A stretch of 64,000 nt of DNA from Lachnospiraceae bacterium UBA938 (GTDB taxonomy: Bacteria > Bacillota > Clostridia > Lachnospirales > Lachnospiraceae). A program made the position numbers and the translations under genes. Shown piece after piece: positions 8,568 through 16,393 of this stretch (position 1 is its first letter; each line of letters starts with the position of its first letter). Location of the stretch: assembly GCA_002293475.1 (NCBI GenBank), contig DBDG01000033.1:11467-75466 (forward strand). Reading direction: 5' to 3'. The notes under the pieces are model-generated. The model ran no database searches and had not been told where the DNA came from. It saw only the letters and a list, made by a program, of their open reading frames with translations.

Positions 8568-8978
8568 ATGGTCAGAAACTTTGGCGTAGAACAAGTGATC
8601 GACTATGCCACGGAAGATTTCACAAAGAACGCAAAGACATACGATTGCATTTTTGGCGTCAATGGCTACCGCTCATTAGAAGAATACAAAGCAGCACTGA
8701 ATCCGGGCGGAATATATGTGCTTGTTGGAAATATGCGGTAAGGTGCGGAGTTTCATCAGCGGGGATTAGCTGTATTTCAGGATAGCGGTAAGCGGCTAGG
8801 TGCTGTTGCATCACAAATGACGAATAGTGAACCTGATTATACCAGTTCATTGGTTGCCGGAGGCAAATTGAAGCCAATCGTGGATTCCGTTTATTCCATC
8901 CAAAATGTATCTAATGCGGTAAGAGACATTGTCAAGAATCACGCAAGAGGAAAAATCGCAATTAAAATGGATTTTTAG
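8568..8978 (+). pseudogene. Remnant of an MDR-family alcohol dehydrogenase/quinone oxidoreductase
   Basis: The frame from 8568 reads as the C-terminal half of a medium-chain dehydrogenase/reductase: VEQVIDYATEDF, then YDCIFGVNGY, then LNPGGIYVLVGN, and the end KNHARGKIAIKMDF. One in-frame TAA interrupts it around 8739-8741. The N-terminal catalytic domain and first part of the Rossmann fold are absent. VIDY followed by YDCIFG and GGIYVLVG is the standard NAD(P)-binding tail of zinc-independent MDR enzymes. The next gene begins 12 bases later, so the remnant may once have shared its operon. Confidence 0.65.
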
Positions 8979-8990
8979 GGAGGTGAATTG

Positions 8991-9467
8991 ATGAAACCGA
9001 TTATTATTTTATATTCCAACGGCGGTACAACGAGAAAAGTTGCGGAAAGAATCAACGAAACCTTAGAATGTGAAGTGGCAGAGATTAAACCAAAAGTACC
9101 CTACGGTCCGTACCTAAAGGCACTTAAACGAGCCGTTCCTGAAATAGACAACGGTATCGTTGCTGAGTATGATGCACCGGATATTGATTTGAGCGACATA
9201 GATACAGTCTTGATTGGCTATCCGATTTGGCATAATGATGCCCCACCATTCGTGCTTGACTATCTTAAAAAGCAGGATTTTACAGGCAAGACCATTATTC
9301 CATTTTCAACTGCCGGCGGAAGCAACATCAAGGGTTCTCTCAAAAAGTTGCAGGATGCAGTTGGCTCTGCAAAAATAAAGCTTCCATATAGCAGCAGTAT
9401 GTTTAAGAAGGATAATTTTGATAAGTGGAAAGAAGAAGTTTCAAAATTATTAATGCTTACTGAATAA
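8991..9467 (+). CDS. Flavodoxin-family protein
   Basis: A 158-residue flavodoxin-like protein. The FMN phosphate loop is at the N-terminus (IILYSNGGTTRKVAERI), IDTVLIGYPIWHNDAPPF follows at about 65-85, and FSTAGGSNIK is near residue 105. Proteins like this carry FMN and act as electron carriers or small flavin reductases. The ATG at 8991 is preferred over the TTG at 8988 because GGAGGTG lies about six bases upstream. It seems intact although both upstream neighbours are broken, and a strong terminator follows. Confidence 0.82.
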   Translation: MKPIIILYSNGGTTRKVAERINETLECEVAEIKPKVPYGPYLKALKRAVPEIDNGIVAEYDAPDIDLSDIDTVLIGYPIWHNDAPPFVLDYLKKQDFTGKTIIPFSTAGGSNIKGSLKKLQDAVGSAKIKLPYSSSMFKKDNFDKWKEEVSKLLMLTE

Positions 9468-9486
9468 GTAAATAGGCTTTGTATGG

Positions 9487-9515
9487 GCGGAGGGCGCAAG
9501 CCCTCCGCAGTTTTT
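9487..9515 (+). terminator. Rho-independent terminator after the flavodoxin gene
   Basis: A perfect nine-base-pair stem (GCGGAGGGC / GCCCTCCGC) closed by a GCAA tetraloop, followed by AG and five T residues. It is 20 bases after the flavodoxin stop codon. Confidence 0.9.
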
Positions 9516-9668
9516 CGTCTACAGCACGACGCGGTCTGCACTGGGTACCAGTCGGGACTTCACGGTACATAGCAATCACGATGGAGACCTACAACCACAT
9601 AACAGGGAAGCAGAGAGTGGAAAAGAGATAAAGAAGATGGATGCCCTGATGGCCGTATAGCAACATAA

Positions 9669-9914
9669 TCAACATCTCCACAACAAATCGCATACCCGAC
9701 ACCACCCAGCAACCCCATAGCCCGCAGTGCAAAGGCGGAGGAGCGCGGCAGCGTACCGGCACTCAATAATTGGGCAAAAATCCTGCGGGATATTTCCGAG
9801 AGCCCAGATATCGCGAAGATTTGGGACAGTTACACGAGGCGCTATCCCTACGCAAAAGGGATCGCCCTGCCGGACATCCTTGCCTTGATCTACTGGGTGT
9901 TTGAGGGAAATTGA
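9669..9914 (+). pseudogene. Open fragment of unknown function
   Basis: Between the terminator and the HipB-like gene (9516-10000) the only coherent coding signal is a frame open from 9669 to a TGA at 9912-9914. Its last 60 codons look protein-like (LNNWAKILRDISESPDIAKI, then a YTRRYPYAKG segment and an aromatic tail). There is no start codon with a ribosome binding site, and a TAA lies just upstream in the same frame. I do not recognise the family. It is probably the 3' end of a degraded gene. Confidence 0.3.
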
Positions 9915-9942
9915 CCGTATACTTTTGTTAACCGACTTTTTC

Positions 9943-9971
9943 TTGACACACTATCGGAGTACCGATACAAT
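9943..9971 (+). promoter_or_regulatory. Promoter with embedded operator-like palindrome for the HipB/HipA-like pair
   Basis: TTGACA (9943-9948) and TACAAT (9966-9971) are separated by exactly 17 bases, a near-consensus sigma-70 promoter. The spacer holds an inverted repeat, TATCGG-AGTA-CCGATA (9952-9967), which overlaps the first bases of the -10. This is the classic position for an autorepressor site, and the first gene downstream is an XRE-type DNA-binding protein. Binding by that protein is inferred. Confidence 0.75.
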
Positions 9972-10000
9972 AGTATGTAAGGAACGAACGAGAGGTAAGC

Positions 10001-10456
10001 ATGATGAGATTCGAACAACTTTTGAATGAGAAAGGACTGTCCAGGTATCAGTTATCCAAAATCAGCGGCGTTCCCTGGGCGACGATTGCAGACATATATT
10101 CCGGCAAAACACGATGGGAACGGTGTAACGCCGGCACACTCCTTAAGCTGTCAAAAGCGTTAGAGTTATCACCTGAAGAATTGATGCTGATTGATAACAG
10201 CGAAAGTCCGGGAATAGCGAAGGGAGAGCCTGCTGACAAATCCTATTTGGAAGCAAACCTCCCCGCCAGTATTCAGCATGATATCGCCGCTTTGCTAGAA
10301 GGTGAAAAGGACCGGCCGCTCCATCTGGACTGCCTCTACAACGAGCTGTACGGTTCCATCAACGCTAACCTCTGGGGCGGTAAAATAACAGAACAGCAAG
10401 CGACATATTTGCGAAAAAAATATTTATACGGAACGGAGGCGGTGAATGATGATTGA
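10001..10456 (+). CDS. XRE-family helix-turn-helix protein, HipB-like antitoxin candidate
   Basis: A 151-residue protein with an N-terminal XRE helix-turn-helix at residues about 5-60 (GLSRYQLSKISGVPWATIAD, then TLLKLSKALEL). A helical domain of about 70 residues follows and ends in KITEQQATYLRKKYLYG. ATG codons at 10001 and 10004 are both possible; AGAGGT at 9991-9996 fits the second slightly better. It overlaps the kinase-like gene by 11 bases, the usual layout of HipB/HipA operons. It probably represses its own promoter at the palindrome and neutralises the kinase partner. Confidence 0.8.
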   Translation: MMRFEQLLNEKGLSRYQLSKISGVPWATIADIYSGKTRWERCNAGTLLKLSKALELSPEELMLIDNSESPGIAKGEPADKSYLEANLPASIQHDIAALLEGEKDRPLHLDCLYNELYGSINANLWGGKITEQQATYLRKKYLYGTEAVNDD

Positions 10457-11351
10457 TTTTACGGATTGCCCGGTAAATAAATTTATCGCCTACGGCGGCG
10501 CCAATGGTAACAAGATTAACATCAGTTTCCAAGGGAAAAGCTATATGCTGAAATTCCCGTCCGTGCCTTCGCGCAACAAGGCGATGAGCTATACGAACGG
10601 CTGCATCAGCGAATATTTGGCATGTCATATGTTTGAAGCATTAGGTTTTAACACGCAGGAAACACTGTTGGGTAAATATACCGACAGCCGAGGAAAAGAA
10701 AAAGTAGTGGTGGCTTGCGGCGATTTCACGGAGGGCGGCAAAAAACTGATCGAATTCGCCCATCTGAAGAACACTTGCATAAACAGCGAGCAAAACGGTT
10801 ATGGTACAGAATTGTCATCCATTATGCAGGCCATCGAGGAGCAAACGCTGCTGCCTTCCGGTAAGCTGCGCGAGTTCTTTTGGGATATGTTCATCGCTGA
10901 TGCGCTGCTCGGGAACTTTGACCGGCACAACGGCAACTGGGGCATTCTTGTAGACGAAAGGCTCCAAACGGCGGAAGTGGCTCCGGTGTATGACTGCGGC
11001 TCTTGCCTGTATCCGCAGATGGCGGTAGAGGATATGCCCAGACTGCTCAACAGCGAGGAAGAAATTCAAGCAAGAATTTATACGTTTCCCTTGTCTATTA
11101 TTGAGGAAGACGGAAAAAAGATACCGTATTTCAAATTTATATCGTCTCTGAAGAACAGCGATTGCAATGAAGCACTGAAGCGTGTCCACAAACGAATAGA
11201 TATGGATAGGCTGAATGAAATCATTGCGGATGCGCCACAGCTTCCGCCAATTCAAAGGGAGTTCTATCAGATTATGTTGCGGGAACGCAAGGAGAAAATC
11301 CTTGATTACAGCATGGAACTGCTGATGACTATGGAGCAGATATATCCATGA
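10446..11351 (+). CDS. HipA-like serine/threonine kinase (short form), toxin candidate
   Basis: A 301-residue protein matching the C-terminal kinase core of HipA. The catalytic loop NFDRHNGNWG carries Asp159, and the metal-binding Asp183 lies in the VYDCGS motif, equivalent to the DFG position. LREFFWDMFIADALLGN leads into the loop, as in HipA. It is shorter than E. coli HipA (about 440 residues) and lacks most of the N-terminal subdomain. HipA kinases phosphorylate translation factors or aminoacyl-tRNA synthetases to cause growth arrest; the target here is unknown. GGAGG at 10434-10438 lies inside the upstream gene, so the two are co-translated. Confidence 0.82.
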   Translation: MMIDFTDCPVNKFIAYGGANGNKINISFQGKSYMLKFPSVPSRNKAMSYTNGCISEYLACHMFEALGFNTQETLLGKYTDSRGKEKVVVACGDFTEGGKKLIEFAHLKNTCINSEQNGYGTELSSIMQAIEEQTLLPSGKLREFFWDMFIADALLGNFDRHNGNWGILVDERLQTAEVAPVYDCGSCLYPQMAVEDMPRLLNSEEEIQARIYTFPLSIIEEDGKKIPYFKFISSLKNSDCNEALKRVHKRIDMDRLNEIIADAPQLPPIQREFYQIMLRERKEKILDYSMELLMTMEQIYP

Positions 11352-11450
11352 AAGAAAATAGAACAATATGAATGCATGATGCCTCAGTTCAATAAAGTAA
11401 TTCTCCATTATTATTGCAAAATTAGCTATAATAGTGGAGAATTTATAGTA

Positions 11451-11479
11451 TTGGCAAATAACATTATTGGTATTATAAT
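11451..11479 (+). promoter_or_regulatory. Promoter-like sequence ahead of the decayed radical SAM gene
   Basis: TTGGCA (11451-11456), a 17-base spacer and a perfect TATAAT (11474-11479). It lies in an AT-rich stretch about 100 bases upstream of the radical SAM remnant, with a 36-codon open frame (11520-11630) in between that has no clear ribosome binding site. The promoter may be an orphan left after the gene decayed. Confidence 0.5.
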
Positions 11480-11579
11480 ACAAGGAGCAAAACAACTGTA
11501 TAATGCTAATTAAAGTAACATGACTGGTGTTTTAGGAATAAAGGATAATTTAGTATTATCTCAGATTGGAGGAATTGCA

Positions 11580-11848
11580 TTGATACAATCTTCATACTGT
11601 AAATATTTGAGGAATATTTTCCGGAATATTTAAACCACTATTATGATCGTAAAATTTCTCACAACTATGTAGTAAACGAGTTTTCTTCATATAATGAAGA
11701 AGAGTATAAAAATCAAATACTAATTAAAGATAAAATATCTCAGGCTTTTTTAGCAAATTATATTGCAAATATTAGTATGAATCAACCTATCTCACTATTC
11801 AACAAAATTGAAATCGAAACGATTAATAAGTGTAATATGATCCGCTGA
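11580..11848 (+). pseudogene. N-terminal fragment of a radical SAM protein, cut just before its iron-sulfur motif
   Basis: Starting at a TTG with GGAGGA seven bases upstream, and shifting frame once near 11606-11612, the sequence encodes a helical N-terminal region (EEYFPEYLNHYYDRK). It then reads FNKIEIETINKCN at 11789-11836. This last motif directly precedes the CxxxCxxC cluster loop in radical SAM/SPASM enzymes. The sequence is lost right after the first Cys of that motif: bases after about 11838 belong to a different gene remnant. It is the broken 5' end of a maturase-type radical SAM gene. Confidence 0.55.
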
Positions 11849-12209
11849 AAACACCGGCAGGATCGGAAAGCTATCCGCAGACCACTGAAGAGAGTGAAAC
11901 AGAAACAGTAGTAGATTTTATTCCCCGGCAGAGCAAAACGTAGCAGAACCGCCGGATCAGCCGGAAGCCCCGGGTGACAATACCGATCCGGATGCTGTGC
12001 CTTCTTACGCACCGGAAGATCTGGAATCGGATCAGGGAGAGCAGGGACAGTCAACAGGAGAGGGAAATGACAATACACCGGAAGCAGGCGATGTCAATGA
12101 AAATGGCGAATATTATGTTCCCGGTTTTGGCTGGGTGCTTCCAAGTACCTCAGAGCAGATAGAAATGGATAACGACGGCGATCCTAATAAGATGGTCGGT
12201 GATATGTAG
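11839..12209 (+). pseudogene. DUF6550-like integrative-element protein, 5'-truncated and frameshifted
   Basis: The sequence joins the radical SAM fragment directly. It reads in one frame as an acidic Pro/Thr-rich linker (ESYPQTTEESETETVVDF), shifts frame near 11925, and ends with EYYVPGFGWVLPS and DPNKMVGDM. The PGFGW motif with a short Asp/Gly-rich tail is characteristic of a small anchored protein (DUF6550-like) of Firmicute conjugative elements. The membrane-spanning N-terminus expected upstream is missing, so both genes were damaged by one deletion or recombination at about 11838. Confidence 0.5.
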
Positions 12210-12288
12210 AGTTAATCTCTAAAAACCGTAGTAATTTACTGCGATTTGATTTATAATAACTGTATAACTTGAGAAAGGGGTGTCCAGT

Positions 12289-12507
12289 ATGTTAGAGGTC
12301 CAGGGATACTATGATGGCAATACGGTACAGTTATTGGAGCCGGCACCGAAGACAAAACAAAACGTGATCGTTACCTTTATAGATGATGACAGTGAATTTG
12401 ATGATCTGCCGGTCGGAATATTATCAAAATATGCTGATCCCGCAAAACGGGAACTGGAGGAAGGGGCATTTGAACGTGCCATGGTGGATAAACATGGTAA
12501 TGGCTGA
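12289..12507 (+). CDS. Antitoxin of a PIN-domain toxin-antitoxin pair
   Basis: A 72-residue protein beginning MLEVQGYYDGNTVQLLEPAP. This beta-strand start is shared by small antitoxins partnered with PIN nucleases and is followed by a KQNVIVTFID strand and a charged C-terminal tail. GAAAGGGG at 12273-12280 lies eight bases before the ATG. Its end overlaps the start of the PIN gene by 14 bases. It should bind and block the PIN active site and may repress the operon. Confidence 0.75.
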   Translation: MLEVQGYYDGNTVQLLEPAPKTKQNVIVTFIDDDSEFDDLPVGILSKYADPAKRELEEGAFERAMVDKHGNG

Positions 12508-12883
12508 TGCAAATACGATGATACGGTGCATTATCGGGGATGATGAAAACAAGATAGCTGAGTTACAGGAAGCCAGGAAAACACAGAAGATATTGTATAC
12601 TATTGAAGTTATTGCCGAGACAGTCTATGTTCTGACCAAGGTTTACCATATTTCAAGGAAAGAATGCAGTGAGGCTATTCAGACATTTTTAAAGGCCCGG
12701 AATATAGTGTCAAGAGAGGCAGAGATAACGGCAAGGGCTCTTAAGCTCTTCGGCAGCAACAATCTTGATTTCGTCGATAACATCCTTTTGGCCTATCATC
12801 AGTTAAAAGGCATTACCATCTATACTTACGACCGCAAACTAATGAATGCGATCAGCCGCAGCGATTCCGGCGAGCAACAATAA
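12494..12883 (+). CDS. PIN-domain ribonuclease toxin
   Basis: A 129-residue PIN protein. The conserved acidic residues are visible in MADANTMIRC (Asp near residue 5), the IEVIAETVYVL helix (Glu) and the NLDFVDNILLAYH segment (Asp), with a final TYDRKL Asp. PIN toxins are Mg2+-dependent RNases, often cutting tRNA or rRNA. The frame is open further upstream (to 12383), but the family begins at MADANT, so I chose ATG 12494; ATG 12500 is equally possible. Translation is coupled to the antitoxin gene. A terminator follows 23 bases later. Confidence 0.8.
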   Translation: MVMADANTMIRCIIGDDENKIAELQEARKTQKILYTIEVIAETVYVLTKVYHISRKECSEAIQTFLKARNIVSREAEITARALKLFGSNNLDFVDNILLAYHQLKGITIYTYDRKLMNAISRSDSGEQQ

Positions 12884-12906
12884 AATTAAATAAGAATTAG
12901 GCAGAC

Positions 12907-12936
12907 AGCCGTCGCTTGGATAAGTGGCGGCTTTTT
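12907..12936 (+). terminator. Rho-independent terminator after the PIN toxin gene
   Basis: A nine-pair stem with G-U pairs (AGCCGTCGC / GTGGCGGCT), an eight-base loop and a five-T tail. It closes the antitoxin/toxin operon. Confidence 0.8.
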
Positions 12937-12972
12937 GATGCCTTAACAAAGAAGGAGTGTGATTCCTATTGA

Positions 12973-13170
12973 AAAGTCATTGGGTTTATTTATGGATTGC
13001 CGCGCATTTCCCTGATCCTGATAGCCGCTTCTTTGGTGGCGGCCATTGCGGCCGGTATCATCCGGATGAGCGGCATCAAAAGACCGCTTACCCTGCCGTT
13101 TGTCCCGTTTCTGGCTTTTGGCAGTGTACTGGCAACGGCTATTAATGAAAGCTTCACGCCCCTTATTTAA
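12973..13170 (+). pseudogene. C-terminal remnant of a prepilin peptidase (A24 family)
   Basis: The stretch 12937-13297 has no intact gene. A frame open from just after a stop at 12970-12972 encodes two hydrophobic segments around GIKRPLTLPFVPFLAFGS, ending at a TAA at 13168-13170. The basic patch followed by LPFVPFLAFG is the C-terminal signature of type IV/Flp prepilin peptidases. The catalytic GxGD region, which lies earlier in the family, is absent. It sits directly before the Tad gene set, where a prepilin peptidase is expected, so the locus has probably lost its own peptidase. The call rests on about 60 residues. Confidence 0.5.
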
Positions 13171-13297
13171 GCAGTTTCGCAGACATGGTCGGCAAAATGA
13201 ATGGGGATTAATATAGATTTCCCGGGAAGCGCATTAACTACCGTTTCCCGCGCCGGATTCACGGCACAAATATAATCAAAGAGGAGAAACAAAACCT

Positions 13298-14143
13298 ATG
13301 AAACTGAATAATCGTTTTATTTTTGGGCTGCTCAGTATCCTGCTGGCAGCCATTATTGCCTTTGTCGCTCTGCCTACCGTCAGTCGTCAGACTAACGGTA
13401 AAACCGAGATTGTCAGGATTATCAACCCCGTTTTAAAGGGAGCAGCGATTACGGCCAGAGATGTCGAGGCCGTGGAAGTAGGAAGCTATAACCTTCCGAA
13501 CAATATTGCCAGGACCGTAGAGGATGTAGTGGGCTACTATGCGACCGCCGATCTGGATACAGGAGATTATATCCTGTCATCCAAGGTCAGCATGATCCCG
13601 GTAACATCGGATGTAGCCCTCAATGAGATTCCTTCCGGCAAGGTGGCTATTTCCTTGACCGTAAAGACACTGGCAAGCGGGCTTTCCGATAAGCTGCAGC
13701 CGGGCGATATCATCCGGATCTATCATTTTCTGGATGCAGCCCAGGAAATACCGGAACTTAGCTTTGTAAAGGTTCTCTCGGTGACGGATGAAGAGGGCAT
13801 CAACGTTGATAATACCAAAGAAATGGCGGAAGAGGAAGAAAAGCAGCAGTCGGCAACGATAACCGTACTGGCCAGTACCGAGCAGGCCAGGATCATCACC
13901 GGTCTGGAAAATGACGGGATGGCTCATGTAGCCCTGATCTCCCGCAATAATGAAAAACTGGCAACAGAGCTGCTGTCACAGCAGGATGACGTCCTGACGG
14001 AAATCTATTATCCGGAACTGCTGGAAGGAGACGATCCAGATGAAATGACCATAGACGAAAATATCAAACCGGGCGACGCGGAAGCGGAGACAGCGGTGTC
14101 CACGGATGTGGACAAAAGTACCGACAGCAAGGAGGGAGAGTAA
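13298..14143 (+). CDS. cpaB: Flp pilus assembly protein CpaB/RcpC (SAF domain)
   Basis: A 281-residue protein with one N-terminal membrane helix (residues 8-28) and an extracytoplasmic SAF domain (about 45-125, including INPVLKGAAITARDVEAVEV and GDYILSSKV). A second beta domain follows, and the last 45 residues are acidic and low in complexity. CpaB/RcpC proteins belong to the Tad secretion machine, where they probably help guide the pilus through the envelope. AGAGGAGAAAC before the ATG is the ribosome binding site. It is the first of five consecutive Tad genes. Confidence 0.82.
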   Translation: MKLNNRFIFGLLSILLAAIIAFVALPTVSRQTNGKTEIVRIINPVLKGAAITARDVEAVEVGSYNLPNNIARTVEDVVGYYATADLDTGDYILSSKVSMIPVTSDVALNEIPSGKVAISLTVKTLASGLSDKLQPGDIIRIYHFLDAAQEIPELSFVKVLSVTDEEGINVDNTKEMAEEEEKQQSATITVLASTEQARIITGLENDGMAHVALISRNNEKLATELLSQQDDVLTEIYYPELLEGDDPDEMTIDENIKPGDAEAETAVSTDVDKSTDSKEGE

Positions 14144-14147
14144 TCAT

Positions 14148-15026
14148 ATGGCAAAGATCATAACCGTCTGGGGCAGCCAGGGCAGCGGCAAAACCATGTT
14201 CTGCTGTATCCTGGCCAAAGTCCTGACAAGCGCCGACAAAATAGCGCAGGATAGAAACAAGGTCTTGATAATCAATGCAGATGCCGGCGTTCCCATGCTG
14301 CCGGTCTGGCTTCCCGAGCAGATGACCGAGACCGATGCTTCCATCGGTCAGGTATTGTCTTCGGTAGAGATTGACAGCACTTTGGTAGCAAGCCGGGTAA
14401 CCGTCATGAAAAATTACCCTTATATCGGACTGATGGGTTACTGCGCCGGAGAAAACCCTTTAAGCTATCCGGAAGTAAAATACGAAAAAGTCCGGCAGAT
14501 GATAGAAGCAGCGGAACGCCTGGTGGATTTTATCATCCTGGACTGCAGCGCCAACATGACCCATGTATTTACACCGGCCGCCATCGAAGTCGGGGATGTG
14601 ATTGTCAGGATATTGACGCCCGATTTAAAAGGCATCAACTATCTGAAAGCCCATCAGCCGCTCTTGGTGGACAGCCGCTTCCGCTACGATGAACATCTAA
14701 CCTTGGCCGGCATGGCTAGGCCCTTTCACGCACTGGAAGAGATGGGCTATATCATCGGAGGTTTCGACGGGCTGCTTCCCTATAGCAAAGAAATTGACCG
14801 CTGTGCCACAGAAGGCGGCATGTTCCGGGCCGTCAATTACTGCAACCCCAAATATACGGCAGCGTTAAATAAAGTATTGGACGCGCTGGAGGATACGGAT
14901 GAATATGAAGATCCGGAAGAACTTGAAGGTACGGACGAATTCAGCTATCCGGAAGAATATGAAGATTCGGAAGAATTTGAAAATCTGGATGAATATGCAG
15001 ATCTGGAAGAACGGGAGGTGACTTGA
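14148..15026 (+). CDS. tadZ: TadZ/CpaE-like ParA-family ATPase
   Basis: A 292-residue P-loop ATPase of the SIMIBI/ParA type: IITVWGSQGSGKTMFCC at the N-terminus is a Walker A with the leading signature region, and VDFIILDCSAN at about residue 125 is the Walker B strand. TadZ/CpaE proteins localise the Tad machine to the cell pole. Unlike typical CpaE proteins there is no receiver-like domain in front. The C-terminal 40 residues are an acidic run with a repeated DEY/EE pattern (DTDEYEDPEELEG), probably disordered. GGAGGGAG lies ten bases before the ATG; an upstream frame from 14106 overlaps cpaB and is unlikely to be used. Confidence 0.78.
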   Translation: MAKIITVWGSQGSGKTMFCCILAKVLTSADKIAQDRNKVLIINADAGVPMLPVWLPEQMTETDASIGQVLSSVEIDSTLVASRVTVMKNYPYIGLMGYCAGENPLSYPEVKYEKVRQMIEAAERLVDFIILDCSANMTHVFTPAAIEVGDVIVRILTPDLKGINYLKAHQPLLVDSRFRYDEHLTLAGMARPFHALEEMGYIIGGFDGLLPYSKEIDRCATEGGMFRAVNYCNPKYTAALNKVLDALEDTDEYEDPEELEGTDEFSYPEEYEDSEEFENLDEYADLEEREVT

Positions 15027-16393
15027 TGGCAAATCTAAATGATATTTTCTTTGCTGCCGCCGCAGAGGAAGAACTGACTTATGAACAGATCTTGGAAGAC
15101 GTCCAGAGATACTTTGCGGAGAATTATGCTTCGACCATTGCCGGCGCCGGAGACGGCGGTACGGAAAAGGCAGAAGAGTTATTAAAGGAACTGATGGTGC
15201 AGTACTGTGTCAAACGTAAATATGCCGTAGACGATATCACTTCCGAAGAACTCTGCGACAAGCTGTACGAGGATATGGCCGGATATTCTTTTCTAAAGAA
15301 ATGGATCTATAAGCCAGGCATCGAAGAGGTGAATCTGAATGCCTACAATGACATCGAAGTCATCATGAGCAGCGGGCGCAGCTTAAAGATACCCGACAAA
15401 TTCTCTTCGCCCCGGCACGCGGTGGATGTGGTTCGGCGGATGCTAAATACCTGCGGGATGGTCATAGACGATACCATGCCCAGCGTCATCGGTTATCTGG
15501 ATAAAAACATCCGCATCTCGGTAGATAAAACCCCTATCGTAGATCAGGATGTGGGGGTCAATGCCTCGATCCGGATCGTCAACCAGCAGACCGTGTCGGA
15601 AGAAAAACTGCTGGCAACGGGAAGCGCCACTGCCGAGATGCTTCATTTCCTGAAAGCATGCATCCGCTACGGGGTGAGCGTCTGCATAGCCGGTTCCACC
15701 GGCAGCGGCAAGACGACAGTTATGGCATGGCTATTGTCCAACGTCCCGGATAACCGGAGGCTCATTACCATCGAAGAGGGCTCCCGCGAATTTGACCTGG
15801 TCAAACGGGATGAACAGGGAAATATCCTGAATTCGGTCGTCCATCTGCTGACAAGGCCCCACGAGAACCCTTCCATGAATATTGACCAGGACTTCCTGCT
15901 GGAACGGGTGCTGCGGAAACATCCGGACGTGATCGGAGTAGGGGAAATGCGCTCAGCGGCAGAAAGCCTGTCGGCAGCCGAAAGCTCCCGAACCGGCCAT
16001 ACCGTCTGTACCACCATCCATTCCAATTCCTGTACTTCGACCTACCGCCGGATGATGACGCTGGCAAAACGCCGCTACAGCATGGATGATGCCGTATTGA
16101 TGCAGATCATGGTAGAAGCCTACCCAGTCGTGGTTTTCACCAAGCAGCTGGAAGACCGGTCCCGCAAGATCATGGAAATCATCGAAGGCGAGGATTATGA
16201 AGACGGCCGGCTGCGTTACCGCTCCCTCTATAAATATGAGGTAACGGACAATACCACGGATATCAGCGGCAAACCCGTCGTAGTAGGCCGCCATAAAAAG
16301 ATGGAGATGATATCCGACGATCTGAAAAAGCGGCTTCTGGATAACGGAATATCCCACAAGGAGCTGCAAGAATTCCGAAAGGAGGTGCTATAG
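15026..16393 (+). CDS. cpaF: CpaF/TadA secretion ATPase
   Basis: A 455-residue hexameric type II/IV secretion ATPase that powers Flp pilus assembly. The Walker A is GSTGSGKTT at residues 223-231, the Walker B region is RKHPDVIGVGEMR, and the His box is TGHTVCTTIHSNS. The N-terminal helical domain contains the EEVNLNAYNDIEV strand typical of CpaF. The ATG overlaps the upstream stop (TGATG), so it is translationally coupled; a TTG at 15023 is also in frame but less likely. All catalytic motifs are intact. Confidence 0.92.
   Translation: MANLNDIFFAAAAEEELTYEQILEDVQRYFAENYASTIAGAGDGGTEKAEELLKELMVQYCVKRKYAVDDITSEELCDKLYEDMAGYSFLKKWIYKPGIEEVNLNAYNDIEVIMSSGRSLKIPDKFSSPRHAVDVVRRMLNTCGMVIDDTMPSVIGYLDKNIRISVDKTPIVDQDVGVNASIRIVNQQTVSEEKLLATGSATAEMLHFLKACIRYGVSVCIAGSTGSGKTTVMAWLLSNVPDNRRLITIEEGSREFDLVKRDEQGNILNSVVHLLTRPHENPSMNIDQDFLLERVLRKHPDVIGVGEMRSAAESLSAAESSRTGHTVCTTIHSNSCTSTYRRMMTLAKRRYSMDDAVLMQIMVEAYPVVVFTKQLEDRSRKIMEIIEGEDYEDGRLRYRSLYKYEVTDNTTDISGKPVVVGRHKKMEMISDDLKKRLLDNGISHKELQEFRKEVL

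Noticed and set aside
12383..12493. N-terminal extension of the PIN protein
   Set aside because: It overlaps the antitoxin gene and the PIN family begins at MADANT; the extension is out-of-frame antitoxin sequence.
15667..16067. Minus-strand open frames inside cpaF
   Set aside because: They are shadows of the strongly coding plus strand and lack start signals.
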